From Helicobacteraceae bacterium (lineage in GTDB: Bacteria > Campylobacterota > Campylobacteria > Campylobacterales > Sulfurimonadaceae): DNA of 16,468 nt. Each line of letters opens with the position of its first letter. Within the stretch, counting starts at the first letter, position 1. Below the pieces are notes generated by a model that was not told where the DNA came from, searched no databases, and saw nothing but the letters and a program-made list of their open reading frames with translations. The position numbers and the translations under genes are program-made. Below, piece by piece: positions 8,386-14,199 of this stretch. The stretch covers positions 1-16,468 of the forward strand of contig WFOM01000196.1 of NCBI GenBank assembly GCA_015488075.1, written 5' to 3'.

Positions 8386-8571
8386 TTGTTTATCATCAAA
8401 ACGGCTGTTATTGTATCTGTAGTGACGGTTATTGCAGTTGTGTTAAATATGCTTGGAGTTGTCTCAAAATATACGAATGTGTTTATATTGACGGTTGTAT
8501 TTCTGTTTGCACTAGTTGTTAATGTTAAAAAATGGATATGCCCGAACTGCGAAGTAAGATTATCAAAATAA
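8386..8571 (+). CDS. Small two-helix membrane protein with C-terminal CPNC (hypothetical)
   Basis: As a plain ORF it begins at TTG 8386 and gives 61 residues. One hydrophobic helix covers about residues 5-25 and a second about 30-47. They are followed by a basic, probably cytoplasmic tail, [15 protein letters not shown]. The single CPNC pair is half of a zinc ribbon, so metal binding would need a dimer or a partner. No ribosome site precedes the TTG. The reading frame is protein-like further upstream (YYENIIDEFNNRR), which suggests that the true start is the ATG at 8333 followed by a frame change. I do not recognise a family. It lies 55 nt before mraY on the same strand, but mraY has its own promoter. 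Confidence 0.5.
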   Translation: MFIIKTAVIVSVVTVIAVVLNMLGVVSKYTNVFILTVVFLFALVVNVKKWICPNCEVRLSK

Positions 8572-8596
8572 AGATACAAAAATTACAAAAATATAC

Positions 8597-8602
8597 TATA
8601 AT
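8597..8602 (+). promoter_or_regulatory. -10 element of the mraY-murD transcript
   Basis: A perfect TATAAT lies 24 nt before the mraY start. The predicted +1 is near 8609, leaving a leader of about 18 nt that contains AGGA at 8617-8620. No -35 consensus is visible, only A-rich tracts upstream. Confidence 0.6.
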
Positions 8603-8626
8603 TTCTTTCAAAAAACAGGAATTTTC

Positions 8627-9688
8627 TTGATATACTATCTCCACGAGCTTTTTGGTATAAATCTTTTTGGATATATCTCTGTTAGAGCCGGATTTTCTTT
8701 CTTTACGGCATTGTTTCTGACGATGTTTTTGCTTCCGAAATTCATAAGATGGGCAAAACAGACATCATCAACACAGCCTATAAACAAATTTGCACCCGAA
8801 GCTCATCAGCTAAAATCAAAAACACCTACTATGGGAGGTGTTGTTTTTATATTTTCAGCCATTGTAGCTTCACTGCTTAGCATAAGATTTACCAATCTTT
8901 ATGCTATCGGAGCCGTTTTGGTGCTTGTATTGTTCAGTGCCATAGGTTTTATAGATGATTTTGCAAAAGTAAAACACAACCAAAATCTCGCAGGTTTAAA
9001 AGCAAGAACAAAACTTTTTTTACAGATAGGTGCATCATTTTTGATAGCAGGATACCTTTGTTTTGTTGTTGATTTTGATACAAACTTTTATGTCCCGTTT
9101 TTAAAAACTCCTCTTTTTGATATGAACAGCTTTGCTATCATTTTATGGATACTGGTTATCATAGCCGCTTCAAATGCGGTAAACCTCACAGACGGGCTTG
9201 ACGGGCTGGCTACAGTTCCTTCCATGGCGGCATTTGCAACTCTTGCCGTTTTTACATACATCATAGGAAATGTCAAATTTTCAAGCTATCTTTTGTATCC
9301 GCATTTCAACATAGGTGAAGTAACCATAGTTGCAACGGCTCTTATAGGTGCACTTGCAGGTTTTTTATGGTATAACTGCTATCCTGCGGAAATTTTCATG
9401 GGTGACAGCGGAAGCCTTACTATAGGTGCTGTTATGGGGTATATGGCTATTATCACCAAAAATGAGATACTTTTAATCCTTATAGGTTTTATATTTGTTC
9501 TTGAAACCGTATCCGTCATACTTCAGGTTGGAAGTTTCAGATTTAGAAAAAAAAGGATTTTCCTTATGGCTCCAATACACCACCATTTTGAGATGAAAAA
9601 ATGGGCAGAGAGTAAAATCATAGTAAGATTTTGGATGATAGCGGTTTTGACAAACATCCTGGCACTTATAACACTAAAGATAAGATAG
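8627..9688 (+). CDS. mraY: Phospho-N-acetylmuramoyl-pentapeptide transferase MraY
   Basis: A 353-residue polytopic inner-membrane enzyme of normal length. It transfers phospho-MurNAc-pentapeptide from UDP to undecaprenyl phosphate to make lipid I. Family marks are present in order: [13 protein letters not shown] (63-75), the aspartate pair in [18 protein letters not shown] (Asp110, Asp111), [13 protein letters not shown] (183-195), the Mg-binding aspartate in MGDSGSL (Asp260) and the histidine run in [12 protein letters not shown] (315-326). The start is TTG at 8627. It has AGGA six bases upstream, and the N-terminus [20 protein letters not shown] aligns in place with the family start. No ATG fits. 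murD begins directly after its TAG stop. Confidence 0.97.
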   Translation: MIYYLHELFGINLFGYISVRAGFSFFTALFLTMFLLPKFIRWAKQTSSTQPINKFAPEAHQLKSKTPTMGGVVFIFSAIVASLLSIRFTNLYAIGAVLVLVLFSAIGFIDDFAKVKHNQNLAGLKARTKLFLQIGASFLIAGYLCFVVDFDTNFYVPFLKTPLFDMNSFAIILWILVIIAASNAVNLTDGLDGLATVPSMAAFATLAVFTYIIGNVKFSSYLLYPHFNIGEVTIVATALIGALAGFLWYNCYPAEIFMGDSGSLTIGAVMGYMAIITKNEILLILIGFIFVLETVSVILQVGSFRFRKKRIFLMAPIHHHFEMKKWAESKIIVRFWMIAVLTNILALITLKIR

Positions 9689-10882
9689 ATGGTTTCATTA
9701 TTTGGTTATGCAAATACTACAAAAGCTCTGGCAAAGAAATTTAAAAAAGCCGTATTTTACGATGACAAATGTCACAAGCCGTTTATAGATGAAAACGGTT
9801 TTGAAGTAAAACCACCTTTTTTCTTTGATGAAAACTACTCATCTTTGGAGATTCCCTCTCCAGGCTTTCCGCCAAACCACGAACTTGTCAAAAAAGCAAA
9901 AAACCTCATAAGCGAATATGATTTTTTTTCAGATAGCATGCCTGCATCCGTTTGGATAAGCGGAACAAACGGCAAAACAACAACAACACAGATGACGGGA
10001 CACCTTTTAAAAGAATTTGGTGCGGAAGTTGGAGGGAACATAGGAACACCTCTTGCAAACCTTGATGAGAAAGCTTTGCTTTGGGTGCTTGAGACCAGTT
10101 CGTTTACACTCCATTACACCAACAAGGCAAAACCAAACCTGTATATACTGCTTCCCGTAAAACCAGATCATATAAGCTGGCACGGAAGTTTTGAAGATTA
10201 TGAAAAATCGAAACTAAAACCGCTTTTGATGATGAATCAGGGTGATGTGGCTATAGTCCCAAACAAATACAAAGATGTAAAAACCGATGCTTTTTTGATA
10301 ACATATAATGGGATTGAAGATTTGGCAGAGTATTTTGACATAGATACCGACAAGATAAAATTTAGCGGTGCATTTTTGCTTGATGCGGTTTTGGCAATGG
10401 CTGTTAAGAAGATTATGTTTGACAAAACAGATTATGATGCCATCAACTCTTTTGAGATAGAGCCTCATAGACAAGAGAAGGTTTATGACAAAAAAAACAG
10501 ACTTTGGATAAATGACACAAAAGCTACCAACATTGATGCCGCCATAGCATGTATAGAAAACTTTAAAGATAAAAAAATACATCTTATACTGGGTGGAGAT
10601 GACAAAGGTGTTGACTTAAGTGAACTGTTTTTGTATCTAAAAAACAAAGAAATAACAACCTATCACATAGGCTCAAATACCAAAAAGTTGAATTTGCTTG
10701 CAAAAGAACACTCTATAGAGCACTTCTCATGCCAAAATCTTAAAGATGCAGTTATGCTCATAGACAAAAATCTACAAAACGATGAAAGAGCCATCCTATC
10801 ACCTGCTGCTGCCAGCCTTGACCAGTTTGACTCTTATGCACAAAGAGGAGATATGTTTAAAGAGTTTATAAGCAAACTTTAG
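9689..10882 (+). CDS. murD: UDP-N-acetylmuramoylalanine--D-glutamate ligase MurD
   Basis: A 397-residue cytoplasmic ligase, about 40 residues shorter than the E. coli enzyme because the N-terminal UDP-binding domain is compact. It adds D-glutamate to UDP-MurNAc-L-Ala using ATP. The P-loop is WISGTNGKTTTTQMTGHLL (89-107). GNIGTPL (117-123) and the substrate-loop ETSSFTL (135-141) follow, then HISWHGSFEDYEKSK (161-175). WINDTKATNIDAA (273-285) is the ADP/Mg region. The C-terminal domain has LGGDDKG (301-307) and LSPAAASLDQFDSYAQRGD (370-388). The ATG touches the mraY stop (TAGATG), so the two are co-translated. The pairing with mraY is the usual cell-wall gene order. Confidence 0.96.
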   Translation: MVSLFGYANTTKALAKKFKKAVFYDDKCHKPFIDENGFEVKPPFFFDENYSSLEIPSPGFPPNHELVKKAKNLISEYDFFSDSMPASVWISGTNGKTTTTQMTGHLLKEFGAEVGGNIGTPLANLDEKALLWVLETSSFTLHYTNKAKPNLYILLPVKPDHISWHGSFEDYEKSKLKPLLMMNQGDVAIVPNKYKDVKTDAFLITYNGIEDLAEYFDIDTDKIKFSGAFLLDAVLAMAVKKIMFDKTDYDAINSFEIEPHRQEKVYDKKNRLWINDTKATNIDAAIACIENFKDKKIHLILGGDDKGVDLSELFLYLKNKEITTYHIGSNTKKLNLLAKEHSIEHFSCQNLKDAVMLIDKNLQNDERAILSPAAASLDQFDSYAQRGDMFKEFISKL

Positions 10883-10907
10883 ATAAAATTTCAACTCAAA
10901 AAAAGTT

Positions 10908-10983
10908 GGCCTGTTAGCTCAGTTGGTAGAGCAAGTGACTGAAAATCACTGTGTCCTTGGTTCGATTCCGAGACAGGCCACCA
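10908..10983 (+). tRNA. tRNA-Phe (anticodon GAA)
   Basis: A full cloverleaf can be folded. The acceptor GGCCTGT pairs with ACAGGCC, and the D arm is GCTC-AGTTGGTAGA-GC. The anticodon stem AGTGA/TCACT carries loop CTGAAAA with GAA at 10941-10943. The T arm is CTTGG-TTCGATT-CCGAG. The discriminator A is followed by an encoded CCA at 10981-10983. It starts 25 nt after murD. A TAAAAT at 10884-10889 could act as its -10, or it may be read through from murD. tmRNA follows on the same strand. Confidence 0.97.
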
Positions 10984-11019
10984 CTTTTTATATCACTTCT
11001 AAATTTACCTCCCGATTTA

Positions 11020-11028
11020 TGGTATAAT
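11020..11028 (+). promoter_or_regulatory. Extended -10 promoter of ssrA
   Basis: TGG-TATAAT (hexamer 11023-11028) is an extended -10. The predicted start is near 11035, leaving a 5' leader of about 16 nt that RNase P would remove from pre-tmRNA. No -35 consensus is seen. Confidence 0.65.
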
Positions 11029-11050
11029 TGTAATCGTGTTTCTCCCATAT

Positions 11051-11426
11051 GGGGGTGATTTGGTTTCGACGGGATTAGGTAGCTGTCTGTGCATGCCGGA
11101 GTGGGCACTCCGTTATACAGCCCAAACGAAATAGACGCAAACAATACAAATTATCGCCCTGCTTACGCTTACGCTGCGTAAGTTTAACCTAACACATTAG
11201 GGCTGCTCTCTCGCTTGAGGCTACATAAACAGCGATTTTGAGAGTATCACACACTTTGTAGCTATATCATAAAGTTGCCTGGCTTTATGATGAACTCTTT
11301 CAGGCTCGCCTGTCGTAGCTTTGCGGATTGAGCGAAGACAGGTTAAAGATATCAATCCCTCTAAGCATGTAGACTCAGGCAGTAGCCTAATTTCGGACTG
11401 CGGTTCGATTCCGCACACCTCCACCA
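11051..11426 (+). ncRNA. ssrA: tmRNA (SsrA)
   Basis: Transfer-messenger RNA rescues stalled ribosomes and tags their products for proteolysis. The 5' end GGGGGTGATTTGGTTTCGAC has the family's TGGTTTCGACGG signature. Its first seven bases pair with CACCTCC just before ACCA at the 3' end, with one G-U. The T arm is TGCGG-TTCGATT-CCGCA, and the 3' CCA is encoded at 11424-11426. The tag frame starts at GCA 11137 after ATAGAC and ends with TAA at 11179-11181. The length is 376 nt. No clear GC-rich terminator follows. The 43 nt to the convergent OB-fold gene are AT-rich and hold nothing I recognise. Confidence 0.97.
11137..11181 (+). other. tmRNA tag-peptide reading frame (ANNTNYRPAYAYAA)
   Basis: The resume codon GCA follows ATAGAC. 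Fourteen codons read ANNTNYRPAYAYAA and then TAA. The last codons form a hairpin with the stop region: CTTACGC (11162-11168) pairs with GCGTAAG (11176-11182), which is the usual helix around the tag stop. The tag ends in Ala-Ala, as ClpXP-type degrons do. Confidence 0.9.
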
Positions 11427-11469
11427 TTAATCAATATAATATTATGATTTTGAAAGTTATAACGAAAGA

Positions 11470-11817
11470 CTATTTTATCTGTAGCTGATTTTTGTTTTTC
11501 AAAACAATCTCAAACTTGTTTTTGTAAACTTCTATATAACCTTTTACACAGATATGTTTGTTTTTAAGATTTTTCAGACTGGAAAATCTGCTTTTGTATA
11601 TGCCCCATACGACAACCGTAAGTTTCTGGTTTGGATAGTATCCGTCTATATTTAAAAAAGTTGGTTGTCCTTTGCTGTTTTTTGCAAAATAAACAGAGTA
11701 AACCTTCCCGCATACTCTAACCTCATCACCTATATATTCACCTACATTATCTATGGAAACGGTTTTTGCAAAAACAGCACATCCAAGCAAAAACACAAAA
11801 AATATTTTTTTAATCAT
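11470..11817 (-). CDS. Small exported OB-fold protein (hypothetical)
   Basis: A 115-residue protein. Residues 1-17 (MIKKIFFVFLLGCAVFA) form a signal peptide likely cut before KTVSID. LLGC at 10-13 also resembles a weak lipobox, so lipidation is possible. The remainder looks like a single OB-fold of the nucleic-acid-binding tRNA_anti-like type. It has GDEVRVCGKVYSVYFAKNSK (30-49), FLNIDGYYPNQKLTVVVWG (54-72) and HICVKGYIEVYKNKFEIVL (88-106). Cys36 and Cys90 could form a disulfide in the periplasm. Such proteins occur widely without a known role. The start ATG has no Shine-Dalgarno but has an extended -10 six bases upstream. It runs convergently toward tmRNA. Confidence 0.82.
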   Translation of the reverse strand: MIKKIFFVFLLGCAVFAKTVSIDNVGEYIGDEVRVCGKVYSVYFAKNSKGQPTFLNIDGYYPNQKLTVVVWGIYKSRFSSLKNLKNKHICVKGYIEVYKNKFEIVLKNKNQLQIK

Positions 11818-11823
11818 AAAACA

Positions 11824-11832
11824 ATTTTAACA
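11824..11832 (-). promoter_or_regulatory. Extended -10 of the OB-fold gene, leaderless geometry
   Basis: On the minus strand TGT-TAAAAT is followed by six bases (TGTTTT) and then the ATG at 11817. The predicted +1 coincides with the A of the start codon, and no ribosome site is present. Confidence 0.5.
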
Positions 11833-11836
11833 TATT

Positions 11837-11845
11837 TGGTATAAC
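11837..11845 (+). promoter_or_regulatory. Extended -10 (TGG-TATAAC) before an 18-codon ORF
   Basis: TATAAC at 11840-11845 is preceded by TGG and followed by six bases (GGTTTA) and an ATG at 11852. It is divergent from, and only about 10 bp away from, the OB-fold gene promoter. Confidence 0.4.
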
Positions 11846-11851
11846 GGTTTA

Positions 11852-11908
11852 ATGTCAAAAATACTTAAGATGTTTGTTCTTTCTTTTGGTATTATGCTTG
11901 TTTTTTAA
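11852..11908 (+). CDS. Candidate 18-aa hydrophobic peptide
   Basis: The ATG frame reads MSKILKMFVLSFGIMLVF and then TAA. It has a lysine-bearing start and a hydrophobic core, like a tiny membrane peptide or an isolated signal sequence. No Shine-Dalgarno is present, but an extended -10 lies at the leaderless distance. It could equally be a remnant of a lost secreted-protein gene, since nothing in frame continues after the stop. There is no conservation evidence, so confidence is low. Confidence 0.25.
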   Translation: MSKILKMFVLSFGIMLVF

Positions 11909-11977
11909 TGATTTAAATTAATCCTTAAATCGAAAAATTAATTCAGATTTGAATCTTTAAAATAACCAAAAAAGCTA

Positions 11978-11983
11978 TATAAT
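11978..11983 (+). promoter_or_regulatory. -10 element of a candidate small RNA
   Basis: A perfect TATAAT on the plus strand sits in a 250 bp stretch without a recognised gene. The predicted start is at about 11990. The next plus-strand element is a hairpin with a T-tract ending near 12071, so the transcript would be about 80 nt. Confidence 0.45.
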
Positions 11984-11989
11984 TCCAAT

Positions 11990-12071
11990 CAACCATCTCC
12001 CAATTTGATAAGATGTAAAGTTCTTATCTCTCCTCCTTTAAAATAAGTGGCTTTTGCCACTTTTATTTTTT
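11990..12071 (+). ncRNA. Candidate trans-acting small RNA with anti-Shine-Dalgarno segment
   Basis: The unit has the classic bacterial sRNA layout. An unpaired 5' segment contains CCATCTCC (11993-12000). A stem-loop pairs GATAAGA (12007-12013) with TCTTATC (12022-12028). A single-stranded CU-rich stretch, CTCTCCTCCTTTA (12028-12040), matches the 16S anti-Shine-Dalgarno core CCTCCTT. A terminator hairpin with a T-rich tail closes the unit. CCATCTCC is the exact complement of GGAGATGG, the ribosome-site region of the convergent copper-receptor gene. No long ORF is present. Both a promoter and a terminator can be seen, but expression is not shown. It could instead be the 3' end of a longer transcript starting near 11852. 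Confidence 0.45.
12045..12071 (+). terminator. Intrinsic terminator, probably bidirectional
   Basis: AAGTGGC pairs with GCCACTT (7 bp, loop TTTT). On the plus strand it is followed by TTATTTTTT, a good U-tract. On the minus strand, reading out of the copper receptor, the same hairpin is followed by ATTTTA, so it can also end that gene. The tail overlaps the receptor's stop codon. Confidence 0.75.
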
Positions 12072-14001
12072 AGTATTTAAAATCAAATGAAGCATATATA
12101 TATCTTCCCATCTCATTTAACAGAGTATATTTTGTCCCACCGGTTGAGATAAGAGTCAAATCTGCATAAGTATTACTTCTTTGGTATGTTTTATCAAGTA
12201 TATTTTCAACTCCTCCTAAAAACGATATATATCTGTTAAAACTGTGTTTTAGCTCAAGGTTTGCCACAGCCCAGCCTGAGATCGCCTGTTCTCCATTGTC
12301 ACTGTCGTAGTTTCTCCATTTGTCTCTGGCTTCAACTTCAAGCTTCACATAAGAGTTTGGTTTGTATTCATATACAACATCGGCTGTGCCGTTAAGCGGA
12401 GTAATATCTGCCAAATCTTTGTCATTTTGACCATCCAAAGCTTTTTTCTTTTGCCCTTTTTTGTAAGCAGCTATAAAATCAAAACTAACTTCATCATTTA
12501 TATAGTATGTTCCTGCAAGTTCTATACCGTATATGTAAGCATCAACATTTTCAAACTTTGAGGATGTTTTTGATGAGTTAATATAGATATAGTTTTTGAT
12601 GTCGTTGTAAAATGTTTTTATGTTCAAATCCGCATCATCACTGCTTAGTTTGTATCCCAAATCCGCTTCATAGTTTGTAGTCTGGTTTAGATTCTGGTTT
12701 CCTATGATGTTACCGCTTTTTTTAAAGTATAGTTCTCTTGCATCAGGAACTCTTTGTGCAGAGCCAAACCCTACAAAAACAGAGTTTATACTGTCAATTG
12801 CATAGTTTGCCGTTATGTTGTAAGAGATTGAGTCAAATTTTCTCTTTTTTAAAGAAGTGTCACTTTTTGGATTTGTTTTTGAGTTGTCATATCTAAAACC
12901 TACATCAACTTTCAAACTTCCAAAACTTTTATCTGTTTTTATATATATACTGTTGTATGTTGTATCCACATTATCTATAGATTTGTTAGTAGCACTATAC
13001 TCGCCATCCCAGTTTCTTTTGCCACTTTCAAGTCCGAGTTTGAAAAAATCAAAATCGTTTACAAGTTTAAAAGCATAGTTTTTCGAACTCACCAAATGCT
13101 TCATATACATCATATTTGACTGTTTTCTGTATCGGTTACTCATAAGATGCCTTGCATCTGCACTGAAAAACTGCAGTTTTAGGTTTTTATAGATATCTGA
13201 GATATTTTTAATGTTATAACTTATGTTATATGTATCAGAGTTTGCATATATGCCATCCATTGGTGTGTTTGGATATAACACATCACTGTCTCTATTAGCA
13301 AGATAAGATAGCTTAAGTGTCTGGTTGTTTGTAATGTCAAAAACAGTTTTTATAAAAAAGTTTTTCTTTGTAAATGCTTTTAAACTGCTGTCTTTGTAGT
13401 GAAATTTAGAGTCTGAATTCTGCTCTGTCTGCTGTGAAAATGTATTACCGTTACCGTCTTTGTATTGGTCCATATCGCTGTAGTTTCCACTTATAAAAAC
13501 CCTTAGTCTTTCACTGCCTCCGCTTACGGTTGCAGAGAGTTTTTTATATGAAAAACTTCCGCCTGTTATATCTACATCGTAAGCAAAGCCTTTTTTAGGC
13601 TCTTTTGTAACTACTTTTACACCTCCTCCCAAAACACCGTAGTTACTAACATCAAAAGGACCGTTTGTTATAACAATATCACCTATATATTCATTTGATA
13701 TATGTGATATGGGTGGATCCATCCTGTTTGGTCCGGCACCGTATATCTTTGCTCCGTCTATATCTACACTTATGTTGTCTCTTTTTAAACCTCTTATAAA
13801 TATATCGCTGCTTGTAGCTCCTCGTTTTGACAAATCAACAGAAGGATTTTGTCTGCTTATGGCTGAACTTACCTCTGTGGTTGATTTTGAAGAGTCCTGT
13901 ATATCTTCAATCTTTGTCGAAGTTACATCTAAACTCTCCAAAACAACTTCACTTCCAAACAATGCATTTGCAATCGCCAAAGAAAACAAAACTTTTTTCA
14001 T
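12070..14001 (-). CDS. TonB-dependent outer-membrane copper receptor, OprC/NosA family
   Basis: A 643-residue outer-membrane protein. It has a signal peptide at about 1-16 (cut near SEV), a TonB-box-like LESLDVTST, a plug domain at about 40-140 and a 22-strand barrel ending in aromatic Tyr643. The plug segment GAGPNRMDPPISHIS (88-102) corresponds to the GACPNRMD-P-SYIS segment I recall from Pseudomonas OprC. Also similar are DGNGNTF (182-188), PMDG (247-250) and ADARHLMSNRY (281-291). OprC binds copper through a CxxxM-HxM set. Here Met94, His285 and Met287 are present, but the cysteine is Gly90. GGAG lies seven bases before the ATG. TATCAT and TATAAA -10-like sites and a palindrome lie upstream. 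Copper is the likely substrate, inferred from the family. Confidence 0.85.
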   Translation of the reverse strand: MKKVLFSLAIANALFGSEVVLESLDVTSTKIEDIQDSSKSTTEVSSAISRQNPSVDLSKRGATSSDIFIRGLKRDNISVDIDGAKIYGAGPNRMDPPISHISNEYIGDIVITNGPFDVSNYGVLGGGVKVVTKEPKKGFAYDVDITGGSFSYKKLSATVSGGSERLRVFISGNYSDMDQYKDGNGNTFSQQTEQNSDSKFHYKDSSLKAFTKKNFFIKTVFDITNNQTLKLSYLANRDSDVLYPNTPMDGIYANSDTYNISYNIKNISDIYKNLKLQFFSADARHLMSNRYRKQSNMMYMKHLVSSKNYAFKLVNDFDFFKLGLESGKRNWDGEYSATNKSIDNVDTTYNSIYIKTDKSFGSLKVDVGFRYDNSKTNPKSDTSLKKRKFDSISYNITANYAIDSINSVFVGFGSAQRVPDARELYFKKSGNIIGNQNLNQTTNYEADLGYKLSSDDADLNIKTFYNDIKNYIYINSSKTSSKFENVDAYIYGIELAGTYYINDEVSFDFIAAYKKGQKKKALDGQNDKDLADITPLNGTADVVYEYKPNSYVKLEVEARDKWRNYDSDNGEQAISGWAVANLELKHSFNRYISFLGGVENILDKTYQRSNTYADLTLISTGGTKYTLLNEMGRYIYASFDFKY

Positions 14002-14024
14002 AATCCATCTCCAAAAAATTTTTT

Positions 14025-14052
14025 ATAATGATAAAAAAGTAATGTTACATTA
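14025..14052 (-). promoter_or_regulatory. Promoter and operator-like palindrome of the copper receptor gene
   Basis: On the minus strand TATCAT (14033-14028) and TATAAA (14027-14022) are possible -10 sites, giving a leader of about 14-20 nt with GGAG. Just upstream is a perfect 13-bp palindrome, TAATGTTACATTA (14040-14052), on the spacer or -35 side. A related TAGTGTTA (14051-14058) lies 11 bp, one helix turn, from TAATGTTA. ATAATGATAA (14025-14034) also resembles half of a Fur box. Which regulator binds is not known. Confidence 0.4.
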
Positions 14053-14061
14053 GTGTTAAAT

Positions 14062-14070
14062 TGCTACCAT
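14062..14070 (+). promoter_or_regulatory. Extended -10-like TGC-TACCAT before the 40-aa ORF
   Basis: The hexamer TACCAT (4 of 6 to consensus) with TG one base upstream lies six bases before the ATG at 14077. This is the same spacing as other leaderless-type starts in the window. The site is weak on its own. Confidence 0.25.
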
Positions 14071-14076
14071 TTTACT

Positions 14077-14199
14077 ATGGAAAAAACGAAGAAGATTATT
14101 CAACTAGTTTTGATGTTTGTTTTAAGCGGCTACCTGATATACAGCGGTGTAAGTTTGTTAAACAGCCAAGATAGCAATACAACAAAAACTAAAAATTAA
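14077..14199 (+). CDS. Candidate 40-aa single-span membrane protein
   Basis: The ORF starts MEKTKKIIQLVLMFVLSG. The basic N-terminus is followed by one hydrophobic helix (about residues 7-28) and a polar tail, LLNSQDSNTTKTKN. The topology is plausible for a small inner-membrane protein with the tail outside. It is divergent from the copper receptor, and its last 11 nt overlap the 3' end of the Tsx-like gene on the other strand. No ribosome site is seen, but a weak extended -10 sits six bases before the ATG. I do not recognise a family. Its position beside the receptor's operator-like site suggests shared control, which is only an inference. Confidence 0.45.
   Translation: MEKTKKIIQLVLMFVLSGYLIYSGVSLLNSQDSNTTKTKN

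Noticed and set aside
11162..11182. Repeat CTTACGCTTACGCTGCGTAAG as an independent repeat or attachment site
   Set aside because: It is the normal tag-stop helix of tmRNA. Although tmRNA 3' ends are common integration sites, no integrase or duplicated 3' end is seen nearby.
10914..11427. Minus-strand ORFs over tRNA-Phe and tmRNA
   Set aside because: These lie on the complement of structured RNA genes. Phrases like GLSRNRTKDTVIF and EVCGIEPQS are the known spurious translations of tRNA-like sequence.
11441..11485. 14-codon ATG ORF after tmRNA, with TATAAT three bases upstream
   Set aside because: The spacing is wrong for promoter or ribosome use, it lies antisense to the OB-fold gene end, and the peptide has no features.
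11908..11956. AT-rich inverted repeats (AGATT-TG-AATCT and neighbours) as an operator
   Set aside because: The arms are short and AT-only, expected by chance in this composition. No promoter is placed to use them.
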